Source of the DNA: Fictibacillus barbaricus
GTDB lineage: Bacteria > Bacillota > Bacilli > Bacillales > Fictibacillaceae
Direction of reading: 5' to 3'
DNA: 64,000 nt
Assembly (NCBI RefSeq): GCF_014635025.1
Contig: NZ_BMCE01000002.1
Coordinates: 1,116,001 to 1,180,000, forward strand
The notes beneath the pieces were generated by a model that was given only the letters and a program-made list of their open reading frames with translations, searched no databases and had not been told where the DNA came from. Numbering within the stretch: the stretch's first letter is position 1; the number at the start of each line of letters is the position of its first letter. Of this stretch, positions 1 to 6,604 are shown piece by piece. The translations under genes and the position numbers were made by a program.

Positions 1-68
1 AGTGGTAAGCACCATCGATTGTCCTTACATTTACAAGGCTCAAATAACACTATTGTCACTTGTGATTG

Positions 69-116
69 AATAAAAAAAGAAAGCTCAGGTCAATGACGAC
101 TCAAGCTTAAACCATT
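69..116 (-). terminator. Terminator of the Nudix gene
   Basis: On the minus strand an imperfect stem built around AGCT...AGCT, with two G-U pairs and one mismatch, is followed by a run of seven T. It begins at the stop codon of the Nudix gene and fits an intrinsic terminator. Confidence 0.6.
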
Positions 117-589
117 CGCTCCACTTTCAATTCGAAATTCGGCTTCGTTACGTATTCTTTATAATGAATCTTGCCTTCTTTATTTAAATAGTCTTTATAC
201 CGAGTACGAATAGCCTCCTCTGTAATCAAATCTAGCACTTTATCTTTTGCTACCCAGCGGCTGTCTGTGGTTTCCTCTGAAATAGCAAGCTCTCCACCAA
301 CCGGTCTACAAACAAAATCCAGCATCACCTTCGTTGGAATATCTGTAACACCATCATGCCACTTATATTGGCCCGAGTTGGAATACACACCTGTAAGGTA
401 AGAAACGGTGATGTCGATCCCGCTTTCTTCCTTCGTTTCACGGATCAGAGCATCAATCAAATTCTCACCAGCTTCCACTTGACCACCTGGAAACACCCAA
501 CCGTTATGTATCGTTTTAACCAATAGAATATTTCCATGAGCATCTTCTACAAAACCGCCTACCGCTACGATATGTGTTGGCATCGCCAT
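107..589 (-). CDS. Nudix hydrolase
   Basis: A 160-residue Nudix-fold hydrolase. The Nudix box is present: GGQVEAGE begins it and RETKEESGI completes the G-x5-E-x7-RE-x2-EE-x-G pattern, roughly residues 35-57, giving the metal-binding glutamates for cleaving a nucleoside diphosphate linked to another group. The substrate cannot be read from sequence. The ATG is preceded by AGGAGG about 6 bases upstream on the minus strand. It is a single gene, divergent from the SMR pair, with its own terminator. Confidence 0.85.
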   Translation of the reverse strand: MAMPTHIVAVGGFVEDAHGNILLVKTIHNGWVFPGGQVEAGENLIDALIRETKEESGIDITVSYLTGVYSNSGQYKWHDGVTDIPTKVMLDFVCRPVGGELAISEETTDSRWVAKDKVLDLITEEAIRTRYKDYLNKEGKIHYKEYVTKPNFELKVERMV

Positions 590-780
590 AAAAATTACCT
601 CCTCTTACATCTAGTAAACTCATCATAATAGGATTTAGCATATATTCCCATGGAAAACAGATGATAGATTTATGATAAGAAAAACAGCCACCCTGTTTTG
701 GGTAACTGTTTTATTGTTCTTCTAGGGGTTCATATTTGCATCCCGTTAATAAAACTAGGGTGATTTCTTTTAAGATTTAT

Positions 781-810
781 TTGACTTTAAAAACGCTGAA
801 ACGGTACAGT
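781..810 (+). promoter_or_regulatory. Sigma-A-type promoter of the SMR pair
   Basis: TTGACT at 781-786 and TACAGT at 805-810 are separated by 18 bp, about 55 bp before the first SMR start. A separate hairpin at about 679-712 (AAACAG...CTGTTT) sits further upstream between the divergent genes; its role is not clear. Confidence 0.5.
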
Positions 811-864
811 AATTTCAGGTCTTAGGACGTTTATTTATCGTAAAAAATGCTGGAGGTATTACTA

Positions 865-1194
865 TTGAATCCATATTTTTTATTGGCTATCGCCATTGCA
901 AGCGAAGTGTTTGGCAGTTCGATGTTAAAGGCATCTAGCGGTTTTAAGCGATTTCTCCCTTCCGTTTGCGTCGTGATCGGGATGGGTGTTGCTTTTTACT
1001 GTTTATCCTTATCGTTAAAAGTCATACCGCTTGGCACTGCCTACGCCATCTGGTCTGGGATCGGGACTGCATTAACAGCAACGGTTGGTGTGCTTGTCTA
1101 TAAAGAAAAATTTGATCTGAAAAGAGCTTCGGGGTTGTTGCTTATTATAGCAGGAGTCGTTGTATTGAAGCTATCTGGCGGCGTAGCTCATTAA
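865..1194 (+). CDS. SMR-family multidrug efflux subunit (first of pair)
   Basis: A small multidrug resistance (EmrE/QacE-type) membrane protein of 109 residues with four predicted transmembrane helices. The conserved glutamate of helix 1 lies in ASEVFGSSMLK, and the helix-3 motif AYAIWSGIGTA is intact. I chose the TTG at 865 because GGAGGT lies 7 bases before it; the in-frame ATG at 847 has no ribosome site and would add six non-family residues. It is followed after 14 bases by a second SMR gene, so the pair probably forms a heteromeric proton-coupled exporter like EbrAB or YkkCD. The substrate is unknown. Confidence 0.88.
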   Translation: MNPYFLLAIAIASEVFGSSMLKASSGFKRFLPSVCVVIGMGVAFYCLSLSLKVIPLGTAYAIWSGIGTALTATVGVLVYKEKFDLKRASGLLLIIAGVVVLKLSGGVAH

Positions 1195-1208
1195 TAGGAG
1201 GTTTTCAA

Positions 1209-1565
1209 ATGAATGGTTATGTATATTTAAGCATCTCGATTATCAGCGAAATCTTTGGAACGTCGATGCTGAAGTTATCGAATGGGTTTACGAATGTACT
1301 ACCTTCTATCGGCGTCATAATCGGGTTCGGTCTCGCATTTTATTGTTTATCCCTTTGCCTGAAAACCGTACCGTTAAGCTTAGCCTACGCGATCTGGTCA
1401 GGCATCGGAACAGCACTAACTGCGCTGATCGGTGTACTCGTGTGGGATGAACCGTTTAGCCTCACTACATTGATTGGATTAGTGATGATAATTGGCGGTG
1501 TTACGTTATTGAACGCTTCTAGTCGGAACGAGTACAAATCGAGTACGAACATAAAAGGAAACTAG
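1209..1565 (+). CDS. SMR-family multidrug efflux subunit (second of pair)
   Basis: The 118-residue partner of the preceding SMR gene, with the same architecture: helix-1 glutamate in SEIFGTSMLK and the helix-3 motif AYAIWSGIGTA. AGGAGG lies 7 bases before the ATG. The C-terminus carries an extra polar tail (SSRNEYKSST), which may set insertion topology relative to the partner. It is co-transcribed from the promoter near 781. Inverted repeats at about 1580-1602 and 1616-1644 follow the gene, but neither has a strong T-run. Confidence 0.88.
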   Translation: MNGYVYLSISIISEIFGTSMLKLSNGFTNVLPSIGVIIGFGLAFYCLSLCLKTVPLSLAYAIWSGIGTALTALIGVLVWDEPFSLTTLIGLVMIIGGVTLLNASSRNEYKSSTNIKGN

Positions 1566-1725
1566 TGCTGTTTAGAAATAATAAAGTCGTTTAACTTTAT
1601 TACTCAAACACACATAACACCGTTCCTTTTTCGAACGTGTTATAAAATAGTTGTTTAATTTTCTTCACATTAAATAAAAGTCTCTAAAATTAATAATAAT
1701 AAAATTGTTGAAGATCTACCTTCTA

Positions 1726-2253
1726 CTAATACTCCATTGAATTAGCCGTTTTAACAACGTCCTCAATCGAGTATTCCTTTTCGATTTCAGGTGATTTTAT
1801 AAGCATAATTGAATAATATATACCGTCTTTTTTCCATCGAATTTGTTGAACATTTTCTGCATCACCTTCTATAAATGCCTTTGTTCCATCTTTTAAGTTA
1901 ATCCAATTGGTTTGTTTTTCATCAGACCAAATAGCTTTTTTATTGTGAAAGGTGATGACACGAAGATTAACTCCTTCTCCATCTCCATAAGTAAATTCAG
2001 TATGTATAATATCTCTCATTGGTTTTCCAGGCATATCTCCAGCGTAAGTTAATGCAACATTTATTGGTTTAAAGGGTAATTCAGTAGGAGCGGCTAATTT
2101 TTGTTGAACAGCTATAGGAAGACTCTCTGCAACTTCCTTTATTTCTGGGTATTCTCCCTTTAACCGTTCTACTACACCTTTATTATTAAATGTATTTAAT
2201 CCAAAAATGAAAAGAACAAGTGCATAGATAATTTTAAAAAAAGAACGCTTCAT
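1726..2253 (-). CDS. Membrane-anchored protein, DUF4367-like
   Basis: 175 residues with one N-terminal hydrophobic segment (residues 5-22) that could be an uncleaved anchor or signal sequence. The rest is extracellular. The C-terminal third (WINLKDGTKAFIEGD, then RWKKDGIYYSIML, then an EDVVKTANSM end) resembles the DUF4367 fold found in secreted or anti-sigma-associated Bacillus proteins. There is no catalytic motif. It is a stand-alone gene with no obvious partner. The domain assignment is by eye and moderate at best. Confidence 0.6.
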   Translation of the reverse strand: MKRSFFKIIYALVLFIFGLNTFNNKGVVERLKGEYPEIKEVAESLPIAVQQKLAAPTELPFKPINVALTYAGDMPGKPMRDIIHTEFTYGDGEGVNLRVITFHNKKAIWSDEKQTNWINLKDGTKAFIEGDAENVQQIRWKKDGIYYSIMLIKSPEIEKEYSIEDVVKTANSMEY

Positions 2254-2330
2254 TATCCATTCATCCTTTAGTCATTTATTCTTTCAAATTATTATTTACA
2301 ATGAACTTCAATAAACTACCCTTTTAATTC

Positions 2331-2375
2331 AATGAAAAAGAGCACTTCTCCTTCTTGAAGAAATGCACCCGTTTG
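2331..2375 (-). repeat. Terminator-like repeat, copy 1
   Basis: This 45-bp element recurs at 2661-2706 and 3325-3370, with a diverged copy at 3831-3871. Read on the minus strand it is CGGGTGCATTTCTT, a short loop, then GGAGAAGTGC followed by TCTTTTT, i.e. a hairpin with a T-run. It lies just downstream of the gene at 2398-2601 and probably terminates it. Confidence 0.7.
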
Positions 2376-2397
2376 TAGAGTAAATTATCTTCTGAGT

Positions 2398-2601
2398 TTA
2401 AAGACTATTTATTACTGGTATTAAAAAACTTAGAGCAAGGCAGATAACAGCAGCTAATTTAGATTGTTTTATCATACGCTCATCACCTAATTTTAAGTAG
2501 TGAAAGAAAGTAAGGGTGAAATAAAAACAAAGTATAATTAGTATCAAAGATAGCATTACTACCCAATGATCAACATCGATTAAAGACATATTTTCTAACA
2601 C
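2398..2601 (-). CDS. Small membrane protein, unknown function
   Basis: 67 residues with two hydrophobic segments (about residues 12-33 and 47-65) separated by a short charged loop (KLGDERMIKQSK). I recognise no family. It is followed directly by terminator-like repeat copy 1, which supports it as a real unit. Upstream on the minus strand a TAGGAGTG ribosome site precedes the start. Possibly a small-integral-membrane or YjzD-like protein, but no function can be claimed. Confidence 0.55.
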   Translation of the reverse strand: MLENMSLIDVDHWVVMLSLILIILCFYFTLTFFHYLKLGDERMIKQSKLAAVICLALSFLIPVINSL

Positions 2602-2660
2602 TCCTATGTTGAGTTAACTATAAAATAAAACCTTTTATGATTTTCACAAAGGACTTATTT

Positions 2661-2706
2661 CAATAAAAAAGAGTACATTCCCTTCTTAAAGAAATGCACC
2701 CGTTTA
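2661..2706 (-). repeat. Terminator-like repeat, copy 2
   Basis: Near-identical to copies 1 and 3 (shared core AAAGAAATGCACCCGTTT on the plus strand). It sits 16 bases downstream of the acetyltransferase stop, where a terminator is expected. Confidence 0.7.
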
Positions 2707-2721
2707 AGGAAGAATTAAAAT

Positions 2722-3255
2722 TTAATTTTTATTTGTATTAATGGTAAAACGCCAATTATTGCAATGCATTAAGTTACCTGGCGGGTACTCAAATTCGCAA
2801 TCTGAAATAAATGAAAAGTTAAGCTTTCGACAAATCGCATTTGAAGCAGGATTTTCAACTGAGGGGAAAGCGTGAATGTATTTATATTTCTTCTCCTTTA
2901 TTGCTTCATTAATTGCAAGTTTAACTGCAAGAGTTGCTATTCCTTTCCCTTGAAATTGTGGTAATACGCTCCATCCAATTTCATACACACTTTCATCATT
3001 CCAAGTAGTTTGCCAATAACCTACAGAACCTACTGCTTCAAAATCAGGAGATTGAGTAATGCTAAACATCTTCCCTTTTTCACCCAGTTCAAGATACCTT
3101 TTTTGCCGTTTCAAAATTTGCTCTTTTGTCTCTGCCCCTCCCAGATGTTCCATCATTTCTGGAGCATTTATTTTAAAAAGCAGCTCAAGATCTTTATCTT
3201 CCCAAATGTTAATTTGTACTTGGCGTTCTCCGATTTGTTCTGAGATATCGTCCAA
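2722..3255 (-). CDS. GNAT-family N-acetyltransferase
   Basis: About 177 residues of acetyltransferase fold. The acetyl-CoA pyrophosphate loop is seen as QFQGKGIATLAV (Q/R-x-x-G-x-G/A), after a YEIGWSVLP strand typical of RimJ/RimL-like members. The C-terminal PSVENPASNAICRKLNF segment matches the usual 'N.aS..v..KlGF' end. The start is uncertain: the TTG at 3255 abuts AAGGAG with no spacer, and no ATG lies nearby in frame, so an ATC or ATT start a few codons downstream is possible. The acceptor substrate is unknown. Confidence 0.8.
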   Translation of the reverse strand: MDDISEQIGERQVQINIWEDKDLELLFKINAPEMMEHLGGAETKEQILKRQKRYLELGEKGKMFSITQSPDFEAVGSVGYWQTTWNDESVYEIGWSVLPQFQGKGIATLAVKLAINEAIKEKKYKYIHAFPSVENPASNAICRKLNFSFISDCEFEYPPGNLMHCNNWRFTINTNKN

Positions 3256-3324
3256 CTCCTTAAACTATATTTTTTAATCCTAATACTTGTAATTAAACTC
3301 TTATTCTACAATCCTCCCTTTATT

Positions 3325-3370
3325 CAATAAAAAAGAGCACATCTCCTTCTTAAAGAAATGCACCCGTTTG
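3325..3370 (-). repeat. Terminator-like repeat, copy 3
   Basis: Near-identical to copy 2, placed 15 bases downstream of the VOC-family gene on the minus strand. Hairpin plus T-run as in the other copies. Confidence 0.7.
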
Positions 3371-3384
3371 CTTAATAAGGAATG

Positions 3385-3801
3385 TTAAATGTCCCACTCT
3401 GGATTCCAGACTACTTCCCACAAATGTCCATCCAGATCTTGAAAGTGTCCAGAATATCCACCCCAAAACGTATCATGTGCCGGGTCCGTTATAACGGCTC
3501 CAGCCTTTTGTGCCTCTTCCATGACCTGATCTACCTCTTCTTTACTACCAACATTGTGACCAAGAGTAAATTCGGTAGGGCTTGGTGTCGTTTGGGAAAC
3601 CTTTGCCTCATGAGCCAAATCTTTTCGATTCCAAATGGCAAGTTTCAAGCCTTCTTGTAGCTCAAAAAAAGCAACAGCTCCATGCTCAAACTCATTGCCA
3701 ATTATACCTTCTGTCGGCAGCCCTAATCCGTCCCGATAGAATTTCAATGACCTCTCTAAATCATCTACCCCTATTGTAATTACCGTAATTCGTGGTTTCA
3801 T
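3385..3801 (-). CDS. VOC-family (glyoxalase/bleomycin-resistance-like) protein
   Basis: 138 residues forming the paired beta-alpha-beta-beta-beta modules of the vicinal oxygen chelate fold: VITIGVDDLERSLKFYRDGLGL at the N-terminus and GYSGHFQDLDGHLWEVVWNP at the C-terminus. Members coordinate a metal or bind a hydrophobic ligand; the second-module H and E are present, but the first-module ligand is less clear, so enzymatic activity is not assured. Monocistronic, with its own terminator-like repeat downstream. Confidence 0.85.
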   Translation of the reverse strand: MKPRITVITIGVDDLERSLKFYRDGLGLPTEGIIGNEFEHGAVAFFELQEGLKLAIWNRKDLAHEAKVSQTTPSPTEFTLGHNVGSKEEVDQVMEEAQKAGAVITDPAHDTFWGGYSGHFQDLDGHLWEVVWNPEWDI

Positions 3802-3830
3802 AACTTCACGCCTTCCTGGCTTTCTTCTTT

Positions 3831-3871
3831 AAAAAATGCATAACTCCTTCCCGGAAAAATGCACCCGTTCG
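3831..3871 (-). repeat. Terminator-like repeat, diverged copy 4
   Basis: Shares AAAAATGCACCCGTT with copies 1-3 but has a rearranged stem. Unlike the others it is not downstream of an intact minus-strand gene: the IS110-family element starts within about 50 bases. This suggests a gene once ended here and was lost or displaced. Confidence 0.5.
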
Positions 3872-3879
3872 TAATATAA

Positions 3880-3910
3880 GGTTAACCAGATTTCTGGTTG
3901 ACCTTTTTTT
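3880..3910 (+). terminator. Orphan intrinsic terminator
   Basis: GGTTAACCAG, an ATTT loop and CTGGTTGACC are followed by seven T on the plus strand. No plus-strand gene ends just upstream, so it is either a remnant of a lost gene or insulates the adjacent insertion element from read-through. Confidence 0.6.
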
Positions 3911-3924
3911 ATTTGGTCTTATTA

Positions 3925-4095
3925 TATCGGTAGTCGGGGTAGAACGTAGCACCCGTGGGACTACTGATCCCGTCCACAAAACTGTTCACCCCCTACTTGT
4001 ATAAACATGTTTCAGGCTGGTTGGGACAAGAAGGATCCCGTTTAACAAGCGAACCTATGAAGGAGCTAAGGGGTTACCGACTAATTTATTCTAGG
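3925..4095 (+). ncRNA. Probable bridge-RNA-coding leader of the IS110 element
   Basis: Non-coding 5' region of the IS110-family element. It contains self-complementary blocks (TAGTC at about 3931 with GACTA at about 3959; GGGAC/GATCCCG blocks near 4023-4040) compatible with a multi-hairpin RNA. In characterised IS110-group elements such as IS621, this position encodes the bridge RNA whose loops pair with target and donor DNA. The assignment comes from position and structure potential only; the loops were not resolved. Confidence 0.45.
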
Positions 4096-4108
4096 AGGAG
4101 AATCATAG

Positions 4109-5347
4109 ATGAATCCAGTTGTAGGTCTGGATGTTTCAAAAGGAGAAAGCCAAGTTCAAGCATTCTTAAATAAAAGAAAACCCTATCGTAAGAGCTTTAG
4201 CGTTAAGCATACTCTTGATGGTTTAGATCGTTTATTAGAATTCTTGGTAGAGATTACGAGATTAACGAATGGAAAGAAACCTTCGGTTATTTTAGAATCA
4301 ACAGGCCATTATCATCATCCTGTTGTTCAGTTTCTAGAAGATCACCATTATGTGTACATTGTGGTAAATCCACTTGTTTCTCATCGTTCCCGAAGTGCGA
4401 ATTTAAGGAAAGTCAAAACGGACGCAGCAGATGCTTATCAGCTTTGTGAACTGTTTTATAAGGAAGAGCTAGCTCCTCATCGAAAAAGAGGGATACAGCT
4501 TTTAAATCTTCGCAACCTTACGAGACAACAAGAAACGATCACAAGTAATGCCTCTCAAACCAAGTTACAGCTTCAATCGATACTAGATCAAGTATTTCCC
4601 GAATATAGAGGCGTTTTTGGAAATTTATACTCAAAGGTTTCTTTACGAATGTTAGAAGCTTTTCCAACATCCGAAACGGTCTTACAAGTAAGTGAAGCCG
4701 AATTGAGAGATAAAATTGCTTCGTTATGTAGAAGTCGTTCAGAGAAATGGGCATTGGACAAAGCTCAAAAATTAAGAGAATCAGCCTTGCGTAATCCATT
4801 TCAGAACAACTTATATGAGAGTCTTATTTTTAATCTTAAAATGCTCATTAACATCGTTCTTCAATACGAAGAGCATCTATCCATGTTAGCAGCAGAAATA
4901 GATGCCCTCGCCAAAGAAATTGAAGAATATAAGATTATCCGATCTATCCCTGGTATTGGAGAAAAGATTGCAGCAACAATCATTTCAGAGATTGGCGAGA
5001 TAGAAAGGTTTAATCACCCTAAAAAGTTGGTCGCGCTCGCAGGCGTTGACCCGAGTGTCTATTCTTCTGGGAGATTTACAGCATCCGTTAACCGCATCAC
5101 GAAACGAGGATCCAGCAGACTTAGGCTAGCCTTGTATATGGCTGTCACCTGTGGCATCCGAGATGCCCGAAAGCTTAAAACAACGGATGAAATTATCCCT
5201 AGAAACAAGAAACTACGAGAATTCTATAATAAGAAACGCGACGAAGGAAAACCCTTTCGGGTAGCAGTCATTGCGTGTGTAAATAAGCTCTTACACTGGA
5301 TCTATGCCCTTTTAAAAAGCAGATCGACTTACCAAGATATAGTTTAA
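4109..5347 (+). CDS. IS110-family DEDD recombinase (transposase)
   Basis: 412 residues. The N-terminal RuvC-like DEDD domain shows D8 in VGLDVSK, E63 in ILESTGHY, and D105/D108 in KTDAADAYQL. A coiled linker follows. The C-terminal Transposase_20 domain contains the helix-hairpin-helix IPGIGEKIAATIISEIG and the catalytic-serine region VDPSVYSSGRF. AGGAGG lies 9 bases before the ATG. The protein carries out RNA-guided, site-specific insertion and excision in the family. Full length and unbroken, in contrast to the IS3 remnants at 51 kb. Confidence 0.93.
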   Translation: MNPVVGLDVSKGESQVQAFLNKRKPYRKSFSVKHTLDGLDRLLEFLVEITRLTNGKKPSVILESTGHYHHPVVQFLEDHHYVYIVVNPLVSHRSRSANLRKVKTDAADAYQLCELFYKEELAPHRKRGIQLLNLRNLTRQQETITSNASQTKLQLQSILDQVFPEYRGVFGNLYSKVSLRMLEAFPTSETVLQVSEAELRDKIASLCRSRSEKWALDKAQKLRESALRNPFQNNLYESLIFNLKMLINIVLQYEEHLSMLAAEIDALAKEIEEYKIIRSIPGIGEKIAATIISEIGEIERFNHPKKLVALAGVDPSVYSSGRFTASVNRITKRGSSRLRLALYMAVTCGIRDARKLKTTDEIIPRNKKLREFYNKKRDEGKPFRVAVIACVNKLLHWIYALLKSRSTYQDIV

Positions 5348-5373
5348 TATCTACATCTATCCACTAAATGAAA

Positions 5374-5405
5374 AACCTTCCAAGATTGAAAATCGGAAGG
5401 TTATT
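5374..5405 (+). terminator. Hairpin after the IS110 recombinase
   Basis: AACCTTCC and GGAAGGTT pair across a 13-base loop, followed by ATTTGTC. The T-run is weak, so this may be a terminator or an end structure of the element. Confidence 0.45.
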
Positions 5406-5510
5406 TGTCATGGACAAAATTAGTATAACACGAATATATATAGGCTTTTAATGAAAAATGTTGACAAACTATTAGCTGGTTTTGTGGAATAACTTTTTTG
5501 CTCAGATAAA

Positions 5511-5915
5511 TTATTCATTTAAAGGATTAGGTTTAGTGCCAATAACGATAGTTGCATCAATTTCTGGATTGTATCTTATCTGAGGAATTAGCCCGTTTTG
5601 ACTAAAGATTTCAAATGTTAGGTGTGCCTGCATTTCGCTGGTCTCTACTAATAGGTGACCCCCAGCAGCTAACCAAAGTGATGCTTTTTCTGCGACTCTT
5701 CGCTGAATGTCAAGTCCATCAATTCCACCGTCAAGTGCAACTATTGGTTCATGAAGACGTGTATCCTGGGGAAGTAGTTTTATTGCCTCTGTTGGTACGT
5801 AAGGTGTGTTCGCAACTAAGAACTCCACTCTCCCACGCAATTTAGCAGGCAGTGGCTCATAGAGGTCTCCTACATATACGACACCACAAATTGAAAAAAT
5901 CTTGAGAGTATTCAC
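5511..5915 (-). pseudogene. 5'-truncated PrmC/HemK-like glutamine methyltransferase
   Basis: The 134 readable residues match only the C-terminal half of a putative protein-(glutamine-N5) methyltransferase. VYVGDLYEPLP is followed by the catalytic NPPY-type motif as NTPYVPTEAI, then VALDGGIDGLDIQRRV and GGHLLVETSE. Family members are about 250 residues and begin with a helical domain plus the SAM-binding glycine motif, both absent. An in-frame TGA lies two codons before the GTG at 5915. AGGAG precedes that GTG, so a truncated product could still be made. It lies between the IS110 element and another damaged gene. Confidence 0.65.
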
Positions 5916-5993
5916 TTGTCACTCCTGGACTTGGCTCCATCATTTTCTGTTATTCCTGTACCTACAACGGACTACTGTATGCAGCAAAAGATT

Positions 5994-6025
5994 AGAGGAT
6001 ACAGTATGTACTGTATCCTCTTTTT
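5994..6025 (+). terminator. Strong orphan terminator
   Basis: AGAGGATACAG and CTGTATCCTCT form a perfect 11-bp stem across a 6-base loop, followed by TTTT on the plus strand. No intact plus-strand gene ends upstream. On the minus strand it could partly serve the SRPBCC remnant. Confidence 0.6.
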
Positions 6026-6146
6026 AATTCTCTTAATAAACTAACCTACCACGATAGTTTAAGTACATTTTTCACAATTCTCTCCCATAAATTTCAACAT
6101 AAATATCCATTTACCCAATTGTTAATATTCAGGTTATTAATATTTT

Positions 6147-6530
6147 TTACAACATTTCCCTTATTCCGTTTAGAACTGTCTCCCAATTTACTTTCATTTC
6201 TTCTCTAACATTTTCATGGGGGAGATTTTCCTGATGAAAACTAATCGTTGTTTTATTACTTGCTTTGGAAATAATTCGGACTTGAACTGTAGAAGGTCTT
6301 TTCCATTCTTCTTTTTGCCAAGTTAGACGAAGCTGTTGTAACGGTTTAACCACTCGGATTTCGCCTGATCCTGTTTTCGTAATGTATTTCTGACCTGGAT
6401 GAAGAATAATGCTACTTTCCCCCAACCATAAATTCAATCCTTCTTGAGAAGTAATAAGATTCCAAGCTTTCTCCTGCGAGATAGAGAAAGTCCTTCTAAC
6501 ACCAACTTGAAATCCAAAAAAGAATCCACA
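6147..6530 (-). pseudogene. SRPBCC/AHSA1-like gene lacking a proper start
   Basis: Reading back from the stop, continuous SRPBCC-like coding runs upstream to about 6530. VGVRRTFSISQEKAWNLITS precedes EGLNLWLGE, the usual N-terminal beta-strand and helix of AHSA1-type lipid- or ligand-binding proteins. However, an in-frame TGA stands at 6531-6533, and no ATG, GTG or TTG occurs in the N-terminal stretch. The only initiation codon is TTG at 6437, which would delete the first strand and helix. A terminator for the subtilase lies immediately upstream, leaving little room for a promoter. Likely a decayed gene; a non-canonical start cannot be excluded. Confidence 0.55.
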
Positions 6531-6552
6531 TCATGTAGCTTCTTTTTTATAT

Positions 6553-6590
6553 CAACAAAAAGAAACAACCTGCTTTTTCGAGGTTGTTTC
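6553..6590 (-). terminator. Terminator of the subtilase gene
   Basis: On the minus strand GAAACAACCT and AGGTTGTTTC form a 10-bp stem followed by TTTTTG, 15 bases past the stop codon of the protease. Confidence 0.85.
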
Positions 6591-6604
6591 TTCACATCTA
6601 CCTA

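Larger units (their letters stand above)
3912..5410 (+). mobile_element. IS110-family insertion sequence (approximate ends)
   Basis: One DEDD recombinase gene with about 200 bp of non-coding sequence on its 5' side and a short 3' tail ending in a hairpin. IS110-family elements lack clear terminal inverted repeats, so the ends given are estimates: from the orphan terminator to the hairpin at 5374-5402. The ORF is full length with all catalytic residues, so the element may be functional. Its neighbours on both sides are damaged genes. Confidence 0.7.

Noticed and set aside
600-846. Guanidine (ykkC) riboswitch before the SMR pair
   Set aside because: SMR pairs are often behind this riboswitch and a CTAGGG-like string occurs at about 722, but the conserved ACGG and GG-rich P3 motifs are absent; only a simple hairpin and a sigma-A promoter are seen.
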